In this document: piece after piece, positions 1-12,045 of the stretch
Numbering within the stretch: position 1 is the stretch's first letter
Layout of the letters: each line of letters begins with the position of its first letter
Origin: Berghia stephanieae
Taxonomy: Eukaryota; Mollusca; Gastropoda; Nudibranchia; Aeolidiidae
Length of the DNA: 64,000 nt
Direction: 5' to 3'
NCBI GenBank assembly: GCA_034508935.3
Contig: CM067449.1
Span: 707,637-771,636 of the forward strand
Notes under the pieces: model-generated
Database searches by the model: none
The model's input: the letters and a program-made list of their open reading frames with translations, nothing else
What the model was told of the DNA's origin: nothing
Made by a program: the position numbers and the translations under genes

Positions 1-900
1 ATAGATAGGGAATAGATAGAATATAGTTTAAAGTATAAGAGATGCATAGATAGAATAGAAGAAAAGGGTTTTTTTAATTATATATATAGGATTTTATATA
101 TATATAATAAACGAGTAATATATATATAGAGTATTATAATTATTGGGGGTAATATATAAGAGAATATAATTTTATTTAGGATTTAGTATTTTTATAATAG
201 GGGATATATATAGTTTAAGACGATATAGATATATAATAGATATGTAGAACGATAATATATAGAGTATAAATTTTATAGATATATATAGATATTTTTTATA
301 TAATAATATAATTTTAGTATAATATATATAGAGTATAATTTTTTAGTATATAAGATTTTATTTTATATATATTTTATATTTGGTATATAATATAATATTT
401 AATATAATAGTTATAGTAATAGAGATCATAATTAATTTATAGAATAGAGAGTTATATATTATATTTTAGAATATCTCGCCAGAAATTTTATATATATTTT
501 TAAATATTTTATATAATTAATTTAAGTAGAGAATATATATATATATATATATAATAATATATAGAATAATATTTGATAAAGAGTAGGATAATATATTTTT
601 AGTTAGATATATATAATGAAGTATAATATAAAAGAGAGAATATATATACAATATATTTTTATAGAATATAGGTAATTTTAGTAGTATCAATTTTATTATA
701 ATATAGTATATATATATTATAGTATAATATATATAGATATTATAGTAATAGTAAAATAGTAAGAGAATATTTTTTAAATTTATACGATACTATATAGATA
801 GTTTTTAAAAATTTTTAATTTATAAGATAGTATAATAGATAGATAATATAATTTAATAATATAGATAGAGGAAATCATATATTTAGTAGATATATTATTT
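1..900. other. AT-rich low-complexity contig edge
   Basis: Almost pure A/T sequence with scattered G, built from short tata/ataga words. It has no coding frame of note and does not resemble the AT microsatellites elsewhere in the window. It runs directly into the noisy satellite, so it is probably poorly resolved sequence at a contig end rather than a biological domain. Confidence 0.6.
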
Positions 901-904
901 TTTT

Positions 905-2450
905 CAAAAACAAACCCCAAAAAAAAGGGTTTAAAAAATTTTTTAAGGGGGAAATTCCCCAAAACCCCCCCCCCCCCTTCCCCCCCCCTCCCCGGGCCCC
1001 CGCCCCCCCCAACCCCCAAACCCCCCCAAAGGCCCCCGCCCCCCCCCAAGAAAATTTTGCAAAGGCCAAACGCCCGACACCCGAAAAACGCCCCCAAAAG
1101 GGGGAAAAACCCCCCCCCCAAATTTAAAATTTTTTGGGATTTAGGTCAAAAACGCCCGACACCTTGAATTTTCAAAAACAGGTCAAAAAAGCCCGACAAA
1201 AATTTAATTACAGCAACAGGCCAAAAACCCAACTTTTTTTTAAAAAATCAGGGGGGAAAAAAAACCCCACACATTGAAAAATTTTTTGCATCAGGTCAAA
1301 ACGCCCGACACAAAATTAATTTAAAAACCTAGGTCAAAAAAAACCCCACCCCCTTGAAAATTTTTTGCACAGGGCAAAACGGCCCCCACATTGAAATTTT
1401 CAGCATCAGGGCCCCAAAAAAACCCACCCAAAATTTTTTTAAAAACCAACAAGGGGGAAAACCCCCCGGGGGCATTGAATTTACAGCATCAGGGCAAAAA
1501 GCCCGAAAATTTAAATTTTAGCCTCAGGTCAAAACGCCCCCCCTTGAATTTACAGCATCAGGTCAAAACGCCCCACACTTGGGGAAATTTAAAAACATAG
1601 GTAAACGCCCGCACATTTTTTTTCAGCAAAGGTCAAAAAGCCCACCATTTAATTTACCCCCCCTCAGGGCAAAACGCCCGACAAAAATTTAAATTTTTTT
1701 GCAACAGGCCAAAAAAACCCCCACACTTTTAATTCAGCATCAGGTCCCAAAAAACCCCGGGGGAAAAATTTAAAATTTTTTTTCATCGTAAAAAAACCCC
1801 CCCCACACATTAAATTTTCAGCATATCAAAAAACCCACAATTGAATTTCAGAAAAGGTCAAAAAAAACCCCACACATTGAAAAATTTTTTCATCAGGTCA
1901 AAAAAGCCCCACCCTTTTTTTTTAAAAAAGCAAACAGGGCCAAAAAGCCCGACACATTTTAAATTTTTTCATCAGGTCAAAAAAAAGGGCATTTAAAATT
2001 TTTTATCCCGGGCAAAACGCCCACACATTGAAATTTTTTTGTCAGGGCAAAAACCCCACACATTTAAATTTTAAAAAAATTAGGGCAAAAACCCCCACAC
2101 ATTGAATTTTCAGCATCAGGGCAAAACGCCCCCCCCCAAATTTTTTTTTCAGCTCGGTCAAAAAGCCCAACCCCATTTTTTTTACAGCATCAGGTCCAAA
2201 AAAACCCCCCCCCCAACATTGAAAATTTTTTTGCATCCCCCAAAACCCCCACATTGAATTTTTCAGCATAAATCAAAAAAAACCCCACACATTGGGAAAA
2301 TTTTTTGCATCGTCAAAACGCCCGGGCACATTTTTTTTACAGTTTAGGTCCAAAAAAACCCCCCCCCATTGAATTTTCAGCATCAGGTCAAAAAAGGCCC
2401 CCCCCCCCTTTTAAATTTTTTGCATAGGTCAAAACGGCCCCCCCAAAAAA
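905..2450. repeat. degraded ~36 bp satellite with homopolymer noise
   Basis: A unit of about 36 bp recurs dozens of times, recognisable from the words ttgaattttcagcatcagg and tcaaaacgcccgacac. Copies differ mainly in the lengths of A, C, G and T runs, which is the error pattern of unpolished long reads. The frames open here (for example 1391-1600 and 2042-2269) are artefacts of the tandem unit. It abuts, and apparently overwrites, the 3' part of the LRRC56 locus. Confidence 0.7.
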
Positions 2451-2824
2451 CCCAATCGGACAAATGGGCTACATATACAAAACATCCCCCTTCCAGGTCA
2501 AGAATCTGAAGTTCTTTAAGCAAAGACAAAGGACTGAGATCTGAAACTTCGTTATACTCCAAATAGAGTTCTGTAAGACTGAGCATGGAGGAGATCCCGT
2601 CTAACTCTTCTAGGCCACATCGCGTGAGCCACAGAACACGTAGGTGGTGTAGGGAGGAACCCAAATCTCTGGAACAAAAGTGACCAAGTGATTTACATGT
2701 CAATGTGAGTCATGCACTATTGGAATATCCGTATGAATTAGAGAGAGTTTAATTTCAATACAATTTTTCAAAAATTAAATAATAATAAAAATAACAATAA
2801 TAATAAAAATAATGACAATAATAA

Positions 2825-2883
<59 letters not shown>

Positions 2884-2900
2884 TAATAATAATAATAATA

Positions 2901-2958
<58 letters not shown>

Positions 2959-5900
2959 TAATAGTTAAATAAATTATAATGAAAATCTATCATCAAATTT
3001 GGCACACTGTCTTGATTTCAAAATAATATATTAATTACAAAGGTTTTCTGTCTGAGAACATTCTTACTCTTACCTATTCATAAAGGAAATTGTCGTGAAA
3101 ATATTTATTCTGAATGAAATTTTAACTTCCCTTCAGCATCACACATAATTTTGACTCAACTGGTCCTACATATTACAAACCTTAAAGACTGGTATGTGTT
3201 GAAATAGGGTTTTCTAACTCCTAATTTATTTCAAGAGACAGAATTACATGACGATTTTTTAAAATATCATATCTTCTTAAGCAGATAATTCATTTGACAT
3301 TTCTGCATATAAAATATTTCATTTAGAAAATCCCATGTTTGGATAAAAAGTAATATTTGGCTTTTATAAGACGTGCGAATTAATCGAGATCAGTCACTCA
3401 AATGAGCAGAAGTATCTTTGATCTTGATAATATAGTATACACTAATTGCAAATAAAATTTAAAACAGTCAGTCTTTATCTTATTCAAAGAAGAAAAAAAA
3501 CAACTGATTAAATACCGAACACTTTGAATGCAACTCCCGCTCAACTTCAGTTCTGTCAGGTTTGGTAGCATAGAGCCAAAGTTTCCAAGACTAGTTTCCC
3601 TTGCATCCACTTTGAGTTCTAATTTTTGAACCATTTGTAGATCGTCAGCCCCAGTCAACATTTGCTGTAAAAGTAGAAAAAAAAATTACATCACTGAATC
3701 AGTGAGCTTCTGTTTTCATAATATTTGGCTTTATTTTCAATTAAAATGTCATGTTTTGAATCTCGCCTGAAATACGTAGGTAAGTATACAAAGAACCTCC
3801 GATACTTGAAAAAAAAAAAAAAAAGGGGGGGGGGGGGAATCAATCTGCCCACCAGAATGTTAGCAATAGTTCTAAGGTTTTTTTGGGGTTTTTTTTTTCC
3901 GAGTTAAAAATTTTTTTTTTTGGTCTCTTTGTTTCTAAGTTTCAAGTAGATGTTTCAAAAGAAGCTAATTAAAGTGTTGTTGACTAGACTTTATTTGGGT
4001 TTTTTCTCCAAATATTATTAAACCAAATCTATCAACACAGGTTGTGGATTGTTTGCAAAGAAAAAAATGATTCTCAGATGGAAGCTTTCCAAGGAATTTA
4101 CCCAATGGAAACCGTACGGTGCTCTTATTGGCTAACCAACCAGCGGCCTCGATGAGAAAAATATCCGCCATTTTGATGTTGGCTGGGAATCGCGTTACTA
4201 TAGTAAACAAGCGCTGATCGGCCGTTTATGAAAACAAGTTGCTGCTCGCTCGTTTAACTCAAAATTATTCAAAACGATCTCTCTAAAATGATATAAATGT
4301 GACTTCTTAAGGTTTTCTTCACGGTCAAAACCACACAACATTCTATTAATGATTACGTCCGAGGCAAAAAGGAATATTGACAGGTCGACCGAGAGTTGAA
4401 CTCGTGAGACGACAAACATCAATGCGAAGTGTAGCGAGAGTCAAGCTATTGTTTGTCTTGTCCTATTCTATATAGAGAAAAGGATAAATAGTATAGCCTC
4501 GTGTGTGAGTGGTTGCGTGTCATAGTCTTGTTTTTAAATTGTTTCTGTTGTTTATGTGTGTAGTGATGACTCTCTCACACTCAATTTCAATGCCGAAAGA
4601 GGAATTCCCGCACACAAGAAAGGGGAATTGGGGTGGTATTTGGCATACATATTGTATAGTATCTAGTTCTAAATAGATAACTGATTAGAATTATATTATG
4701 ATATATAAACACAATGCCAAATACAATTCCGAAGTTTCCTTATTTCAAATGAAGTAAAGCTCCAAAACCTAATGGTAGTGATTGTAGTACTGAGTGTTAG
4801 TGAGGTGATGTGGTGTTGGTGGTGGTTGTAGTTGTAGTAGTAATAGTGATGATGATGTGGTGGTGGTGATGATTGTAGTTGTAGTAGTGGTGGTAGTGAT
4901 GATGATGTGGTGGTGGTTGTAGTAGTAGTGGTAATGGTAATGATATGGTGGTGGTGGTGGTGGTGTGTAGCAGTAGTGGTCGTGATGATGATGTGGTGGT
5001 GGTGTTTGTAGTAGTAGTGGTAATGATTCGGCTATGTGGTCTAGTAGTATGACACTCGCTTCCGGATCGGAAGGTCCTGGGTTCGAGCCTCGCGCTCGGC
5101 GCATAGTTGAGTCCTTGGAAAAGGCTCTTTACTCACATTCTCTCACCGTACTCAGGTGTAAAATGAGTACCTGGCCGTTAACAGAGTTGTCTTTGTCCGA
5201 AAAATTGTAATATCGCCTAACAGGCCTCATGTCCCGTCCTACATGTTAAATGTTGACCAGGGACCCCTTGTAAAGCGCTTTGAGCACATTTAGTAGATAT
5301 TGCACTATATAAAGCTCAATTTAAAAAAATATATTTCAATGATGATGATATGGTGGTGGTGGTTGCAGTAGTAGTAGTGGTAGTGATGATAATGTGGTGG
5401 TGGTTGTAGTTGTAGTAGTAGTGATAGTGATGATGATGTGGTGGTGGTTGTAGTAGTAGTGGTAGTGATGATGATGTGGTTGTGGTGGTTGTAGTAGTAG
5501 TTGTAATGGTGATGATATGGTGGTAGTGGTGGTTGCAGTAGTAGTGGTAGTGATGACGATGTGGTTGTGGTGGTTGTAGTAGTAGTGGTAATGGTAATGA
5601 TATGGTGGTAGTGGTGGTTGTAGTAGTAGTGGTAATGGTAATGATATGGTGGTGGTTGTAGTAGTAGTGGTCGTGATGACGATGTGGTTGTGGTGGTTGT
5701 AGTAGTAGTGGTGGTGGTGGTTGTGGTAGTAGTGGTAATGATGATGATATGGTGGTGGTGGTTGCAGTAGTAGTGGTAGTGATGACGATGTGGTTGTGGT
5801 GATTGTAGTAGTGGTAGTGATGATGATGTGCTGGTGGTGGTGTAGTAGTAGTGGTAGTGATAATGATGTGGGGCTGGTGGTTGTAGTAGTAGTGTTAGTG

Positions 5901-6742
5901 ATGATATTGTGGTGGTGGTTGTAGTAGTAGATGATGTGGTGGTTGGAAAACACATTACAGGTTATTATAATACATGATTACACACATTCTCTAACTTCAT
6001 TTTTTGACAGCTTCGTTGTGCCATAAATATACGCAACAGTTCTGAAACATTTTATTGTGGATTTTGATATTGTTTGTTGTTTTTCTTGTGTCGTAATGTT
6101 GACATAGATACCAAAGGAATGGGAATTACTACATTCTCAGCCAACAACAAAATGGCGCTGAATGCTTTCATTGGTGGACACTTTTTAGGCTTCGTACGTA
6201 TTCTCATTCGTTTAATTCTATGAAGCTTTCATAACTACTGTTTACAGTTAAAATGATCCGTTGCAAGGAAAAGATTAATTTTTTTTAAAGGACACAATTT
6301 TATGTATCATTTTTCAATAATAAAAAAGATAAAATCATAATTATTCATTTAAATGAAGCAAACTTAACATATGTTGATTTTTTAAAAAAAAAAACAACAA
6401 AAAACAACATGAAGTTTGCAATATTCTGAGTATGACATCACATTCCTAACACTTAGCAACAAATCTGAATTAGGAAGCTGAAAAATGCATGATTCCTAAT
6501 TTCATTCATTGTGATTTTCACTCAAAATAATTGCTCACCAGTTTCCCGGGACTCAAGTATTGCTCTATTAACAAGTCTGACTCGTCTGTAAACAAAGGCG
6601 TTGGATTTATCCGACTGTCTTCAAATTCTGTGATTTGTACTCCACGAGCCAGAGCTGATATGGGTCGATGGTCACCCCCTCCCTTTCTCCTCTCTGTCTC
6701 ATTCCGTTGCCCTGGGGCTGTGCTACTGTCAAGTTCATGCAT
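2450..6742 (-). CDS. LRRC56: LRRC56-like leucine-rich-repeat protein, partial (3 exons)
   Basis: Leucine-rich-repeat protein of the LRRC56 family, known for ciliary roles (dynein arm assembly or transport). Three exons are seen. Exon 1 runs 6742 (or 6763) to 6539 and ends in EQYLSPGKL with donor gtgagc. Exon 2 is 3664-3516 (QMLTGADDLQMVQKLELK, then SLGNFGSMLPNLTELKLSG). Exon 3 starts at 2668 (DLGSSLHHLRVLWLTRCGLE, then LYLEYNEVSDLSPL and LQILDLEG). Joins are phase 0 (L/Q) and phase 2 (CG+A, R), each with AG acceptors and GT donors. The order and the DLSPL...LDLEG block fit LRRC56 as I remember it. Exon 3 runs into the corrupted satellite at about 2450, so its end and all later exons are missing. 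The start is a guess: MHELDSS at 6742, or the Met at 6763. Confidence 0.85.
2762..2962. repeat. (AAT)n microsatellite
   Basis: About 200 bp of ataat/aataat repeats with a few interruptions, in the LRRC56 intron between exons 2 and 3. Confidence 0.95.
4775..5026. repeat. TG-rich minisatellite, first block
   Basis: Imperfect units of about 38-40 bp (gatgatgatgtggtggtgg then ttgtagtagtagtggtagt) lie in the first intron of LRRC56. The second block continues at 5338, on the other side of a SINE. Long His/Tyr/Thr-type frames on the minus strand here are by-products of the repeat. Confidence 0.9.
5027..5337 (+). mobile_element. tRNA-derived SINE, family 1, inserted in minisatellite
   Basis: The tRNA-like head (ggctatgtggtctagtagta, B box ggttcgagcct) is followed by a conserved body (cgcatagttgagtccttgg; tgagtacctggccgttaac) and a tail ending ttagtagatattgcactata. 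The insertion is flanked by the 5 bp duplication aatga (5022-5026 and 5338-5342), so both ends are precise. Other members: 7348-7652, 18357-18653, 19482-19774, 33353-33656, 33787-34052, 45588-45822. Confidence 0.9.
5338..5945. repeat. TG-rich minisatellite, second block
   Basis: Continuation of the minisatellite at 4775-5026, with unit variants that alternate gatgatgatgtgg and gatgacgatgtgg. Its minus-strand frames (5305-5955) are repeat artefacts. Confidence 0.9.
5946..6538. other. LRRC56 intron, no gene seen
   Basis: Intron sequence with an A-run near 6385. An ATG after aacaacaaa at about 6154 opens only a short frame, which I do not support. Confidence 0.5.
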
Positions 6743-7347
6743 TCTGAAATGTCTGTAAAGCATGTGAAAAATTTTTAAACGTTGAGGATGACCACATTCT
6801 CTTAAAGGAAAAAATAAATGACACTTACTAAGTAATATGGAGAGTTATAAAACAAAGTCGAGCTTTCGTGTAAACTCATAAGTAAAGCTATAAAATTGAC
6901 TGCATGAAAATTGAAAATGTGTTTGAGTATTTGTATCTGTTTCTGTGTGTGTTTTTTCGTAACACAACCCGATTAATTTGAGCAATGATCGCTTCACATA
7001 AATAGCCATTTAATGAATACTGATTATTATTATCATTATACTTATTTTATATCAAAACCATGCAGGCAATCAAGCAAAATAAGGGAATAAGCCTTGAGAT
7101 GATTTACTAGTTACTGCAGTTGATTAACTATGATTGTAATATCCACTAACACTGATCTACACTCAGGTCGTGTTAACCTACCTGTTATGACCACCTAGCT
7201 GTGGACTCTCCAACACCATTGCCATCAGTTTAAATCAATAGACTGTTTCTCACTTTGTGTACAACCTAAGTAAGAAAAAAAAAGATTTAAGTATTAGATT
7301 GCTTACACAGCAGTGTAATTCATTAATGAGAATTTAAGCTACATTGA

Positions 7348-7652
7348 GCGACTATGTGGTCAAGTGGTTTGACATTTGCCTTTGGATTGGAAGGTCATGC
7401 GTTCAAGTCCTGAGTGGTGCATAGTTGAGTCTTTGGAAAAGGCTCTTTACTTACATTCTTTCACTGAACTCAGGTGTAAAATGAGTATCTGGCTGTTAAC
7501 AGCGTTGTCTCTGTCCGAAAAAAAAAATTGTAATATTGCCTAACAGACGTCATGTGTCGTCTTACATGTTAAGAGATGCTATTGACTAGGGACCCATTAT
7601 AAAGTCCTTTGAGCACGTTTAGTGGATATTGCAATATATAAAGGCTCAAGTT
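7348..7652 (+). mobile_element. tRNA-derived SINE, family 1
   Basis: Full-length but diverged copy: head gcgactatgtggtcaagtgg, body catagttgagtctttggaaa, tail tagtggatattgcaatatat. Upstream, 6764-7347 is unremarkable sequence in which I see no gene. Confidence 0.85.
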
Positions 7653-7991
7653 ATTTAGAACTAACTGCCTGGAAATCTGACAAATTCAAGGCCTGTTATA
7701 CATTCCTGTATATTTGTAAATCTTTTAAGGAATGTCATGTCAATCATGAATCATATCATTTTTTCTAATGCAATTGATTCATGAGCAGAGAGGATAAACA
7801 AGGCAGAAGTCATTATCAAAAAATTAAGCAATGACTGAAAAAGTAAGAGGACGTGTACTTCCCAATCCCATTTAGCTTTTATAATGGTTTGGCAGCTTCC
7901 AGACTGTTTTGGTTTCAGTGGTTAAAACACTCAGAGATTAAACGAGTATGAAAGACGTATATCTGAGAGTATATTCCAAATCCTAAGGTCC

Positions 7992-8032
7992 CTAGGAATT
8001 TTAAAAAAAAAAAAAGGGGGGGGGGGGGGGCA
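7992..8032. repeat. poly-A/poly-G compound tract
   Basis: A run of 13 A is followed by 15 G and then caggggaatggg. A similar A-then-G tract lies at 3810-3838. Such tracts recur through the window. Confidence 0.9.
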
Positions 8033-8129
8033 GGGGAATGGGTGCAGGTGTCTATTTATTCTGGGAAATGAAAACTTTATATATATTGTCTATCTCGGCT
8101 GTTTCTCCAAGTTTTCAATTGGGACATTG

Positions 8130-10065
8130 TTAATAATAATAATAATAATAATAAATGGCATTTATATAGCGCTTTACCCCGTTGTCACAGGCTCTAAGCG
8201 CTTTACAGTGATATAAAACAAAACATATTACAGTGAGACAAGTGTGAAGGAAACGTGATACGAATTCAATTTAACAACAACAAAATATGAAAATAATATT
8301 GCAACATTATGACGTAAAAAGATAAAACTTACAGCGAGATTTGAACGTTGTCAACGAATCCGAGCATCTCACGTGTGACGGGAGAGAGTTCCAAAAATGG
8401 GGGGCCGAAAATTGAAAAGACTGTTCACCTATTTTACGCAATGGCTTAGGTTTGACAAGGATTGATTGGTCATTACTTGACCTCAAGTTTCTATTGGGGA
8501 CATATATGTTTAGAAGGTCTTTAATATAGGAGGGACTGTTCGTGCTCAGGGATTTGTAGACAACAGTACAAATCTTATAGGCAACTCTTTTTTCAACAGG
8601 AAGCCAATGTAACTCACGGAGAAGAAGAGTTGCTGACGGGTATTTTTTGTTATTGCGTACAATGAGCCTGGCTGCGTTATTTTGAGCAACCTGAAGTTTG
8701 CTAATTTTGTCTTTAGTTAAATTCGCCCAAAGGGAGTTACAATAGTCCAATTTAGATAAAACCAAGGAATTAATTAAAAGTTCTGTTATATGCTTCGGTA
8801 TTAAATTACGAATTTTGCTTATTTTTTTCATTTCTATGTACATAGATTGTATGGTGTTATTCACGTGGCTTGTCATGGAAAGATCTTTATCAATGATGAC
8901 GCCAAGGTTTTTTGCTTTATTTGAAAATTCTATTGTGCTATTTCCGAGAGTAATTAGTGATTTATTTGCCTGTTTAAGGATACTCGGTCTTCCACACATT
9001 AAAATCTCAGTTTTACTATCATTTAATTTTAACTTATTGTGGTACATCCAAGATTTAATCTCATTAAAACAGCTCGTAATTCGTTGTATTAAGAACTGTA
9101 AATTACTAAGGGGTGCTGAATCATATATTTGCGTATCATCTGCATAAAAATGATAACTCAGATTGAATCTGGATATCACACTAGAAAGGGGCTGCATATA
9201 TACAGTAAAAAGGACAGGGCCAAGAACAGAGCCTTGTGGCACTCCAAAATTTAGTAAAACTTGTTCTGACTGAACACCATTCACCACGACAGTCTGCCAT
9301 CGATCCTGTAAATATGATGTAAACCATTTAAGGGCAATTCCTTTTATGCCGAACGTATTTTCTAGTCTTCTTAACAAAATGTCATGGTCAATGGTGTCAA
9401 AGGCAGCTGAAAGATCTAAAAGGCATAATACATTGATATTGTTAGCATCAGCATTACATAACAAGTCATTAAAGATTTTAAGAAGCGCCGTTTCAGTACT
9501 GTGTTGATGTTTGTAGGCTGACTGAAAGGGTTGTTCCAAACTGTTGTTCTTAAGATGAGATGTTAATTGTGTAAGAACTACCTTCTCCAAAAGTTTTGAC
9601 AAAAAAGGTAAATTTGATACAGGACGATAATTGTTTAATATATTGTGGTCCAGTGATGGTTTCTTCAGAAGTGGTTTGACGAGGGCACTTTTAAAGCACG
9701 ATGGAACTTCGCCAGTCAGTATGGATGTATTTATGATTGATGTAATGGATGGTAATAATGTATCGATGGAGCTGGCCAAAAGCTGTGCTGGTAGGGGATC
9801 AAGGTCGCAGGATTTAATGGGGGCTTTTTTTATCAACTCGTTTATGAAACTAGGTGAAACTGGTTGGAACTTGTCTAAAGGGGTACCACAGAATGTATTT
9901 GTATCTATAAATGGTTCATGCCGATCTAGTTCTGAACGAATGTTATGGATTTTGTCTTTAAAAAAGTTGACAAATGTGTCTGGCAAGTCTCTTTGAATGG
10001 TTGTAGATGGTAATGAAGTGCATCTTTCACGTCCAAGTAGATCATTGCAGATGTTAAATAATTGT
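8130..10065 (-). mobile_element. L2/CR1-group LINE, 5'-truncated, open RT frame
   Basis: The reverse-transcriptase part of a non-LTR retrotransposon. The open frame runs from about 10062 to 8307 without a stop. In order it shows an upstream linker (LFNICNDLLGRE), NNYRPVSNLPFLSKLLEKV, SAYKHQHSTETALLKIFNDL, LLDLSAAFDTIDHDILLRRL, FGVPQGSVLGPVLF, the catalytic box YHFYADDTQIY, and a C-terminal region ending FKSRCKFYLFTS. Such motifs are typical of the L2/CR1 group. The 3' tail is (AAT)n at 8131-8153 preceded by a hairpin-like agcgctttac repeat. The endonuclease is absent (5' truncation near 10065). A second, shorter and nearly identical copy at 30196-30640 suggests recent activity. Confidence 0.93.
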
Positions 10066-11090
10066 ACTTACTTCCATAAAATGCAACGAAAATCCTACTG
10101 ACTGAGACTGGGGTCTGGGATAGTGAGTCTTCATCCCAATTAATTAGTATATCTGAATCTGGGTTTGTTTACATTTTCAATAATGTTCAACAAAGTAAAT
10201 TCATGCTTTTGTTAAAATATATACATAGTCTAAATTGAAATAACAAAAGAAAACGGAAACAAGATTTGTAATAAAATATTGATTAAAGGCAAGGAGTAAT
10301 CAGTAATATTCTGTTGAAAGAGAAAGTAAGAAGATGCAAAGGCAGCAAAGCTTCCATGACAACGGTTTTGTAGGGTAATATTTACACGGTAAAATTGTAT
10401 ATTCGTGACTTCTCTGACGAGAAAATACTTACTTAGTAAAGAAGTATCGTTAATCATGCCAAGAGATCATTTTAAATTTGAAAAATAAATGACCCCGAGT
10501 AAACACCTCGAATACCAATCGGTCAATCTCTAACCACAAACTCGGTAGCCATGATGGATTCCGCGTCCTTCACGCATGCGTACACGTGTACCAAAATATT
10601 ACGAAAGTGACTCCATTGCTTTTATTTGTAGACAGTAATGCTTTATTTAATGTATCCAATTGTATACGTTCCAGTGTGCGTGCGTGCGTGATTGTGTGTG
10701 TGCGCGCGCGCACGTGTGTGTGTGTGTTTGCTTTATATTGTTTTAATTGTAAAATGGATGTTACCGCAATATAATGGAGTTTCAATAATGCCACACCATC
10801 CAGTTTTATCGGTAAACGTCTGCTTTGAATTATTTTCGCTGTTTTGTTTGAGATTATTATCATTAAAAAAAAAATGATATTGACACAAAAGAAATTAGAA
10901 AAGTTTGTTATCAATAATATTATAATGACATATTTTAATTGACCCTGGGTTCACATAAAGGAAAAAAGTCATGTGCGCCTAACAGACAGAAAATTCCTCA
11001 GGTGCCATGCGTGTTTCTTGTACTTGTAGAGCACTTCCATCTTTGATAGTGATGGGTGTAAATGAATACTTGCAATATTGGGCTACTACT
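10066..11090. other. intergenic, no gene seen
   Basis: I see no supported gene. The stretch has a gtgtgcgtgcgtgcgtg/acgtgtgtgtg purine-pyrimidine tract at 10673-10730 and a short A-run near 10864. Confidence 0.5.
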
Positions 11091-11149
11091 GTGTCACTGT
11101 TTTGAAATATTTTTTTCTTCGAATCGTGTGGAATTAAATGTATCTGTCA

Positions 11150-11768
11150 ATGTGTTTGGTGCGATGGCAGTCTTCTTTTTTCTTTTTAAATAAAAACTAG
11201 TTGTTTTACTACTCGCTTTCTTTGTAAAGGAGTCCATCCAAGATGTGCTATCTGCATATATCTGCAAACCACCTGGAGTGTATTGTCGTGCATGTTGGCG
11301 TTTAGAGTGGCACAGAAGCGATTCTGTCTTTGAACTGTTTAAGGTTTTCAGGGCGAACAACATCTGCAGGCAGACTGTTCCAAATTCTAATCGTTGCTGG
11401 AAGAAAAAAAAAAACAACTGCTCATGGCATTGCCCTCTTGAGTGTGGAATTTGGATACTGTGATCATGTCTTCTGGAATTTTCCCCTTGTTGTTGCAGAT
11501 TCAAGATCATGAGGAACTTCAATCAACTTGTGTATTGAACGGTATAGCATGGTTGCCTTTGCGTGCTTTCTTCATTCTTCCAGATTTGGTCATTGAAGGT
11601 AGTTAAGCACGGCTTCAACACTGTATCTTCTGTCAAAATCGCCGAAACGGGCAGTTCTTCTTTGCACCATCTCAACATTTTTCTTGTTTTATTAGTTAAA
11701 GAGTCCCACACACTGCTGGCATATTCCACAACAGGTCTTACCAAAGCCGTGTAGCATTTGGCCTTCAT
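11150..11768 (-). mobile_element. CR1/Jockey-like LINE 3' fragment, decayed
   Basis: The 3' end of a LINE reverse transcriptase. KAKCYTALVRPVVEYASSVW is followed downstream, in shifted frames, by a recognisable IRIWNSLPADVV-type block near 11335-11400. Several frame changes show that it is old. This C-terminal pattern is shared by CR1, Jockey and related clades, so the clade is not fixed. Confidence 0.75.
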
Positions 11769-11879
11769 GTTTCTTGGACAACTTTATATTTCTTTTGGCT
11801 ACAACTACCATCCAATGTCTCCTCGAAAGCTGAGATTTTTTCTGACCCCCCCCCCCCCCCTCCCCCCATTTTCGCCAAA

Positions 11880-12045
11880 TGATGATTGAGTAGTTGGATC
11901 AGTTAGATCTGGCAGAAATTGCTTTGCAACAGACTATTGTCCAACACAATGGTTAGCATTCAATTGCTATTGTCGTTTATCATTGTAGAAACGCGATAAA
12001 CTTTGGTCTCATTTACTGGACACAAGATCCTCAATAAATGACTTC
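11880..12045 (+). mobile_element. SINE family 2 fragment
   Basis: Body of the family with tagttggatcagttagatct, aattgctttgcaacagacta and a tail ending near caataaatga. The tRNA head is missing. It follows a poly-C tract at 11848-11862. Confidence 0.6.

Noticed and set aside
4198-4422. Small minus-strand frame in CpG-containing DNA, possible first exon
   Set aside because: No homology recognised, no convincing splice context, and it lies inside the LRRC56 intron.
4769-5955. Long His/Tyr/Thr-rich minus-strand frames
   Set aside because: They arise from the TG minisatellite, and one frame even reads through a SINE; no protein features.
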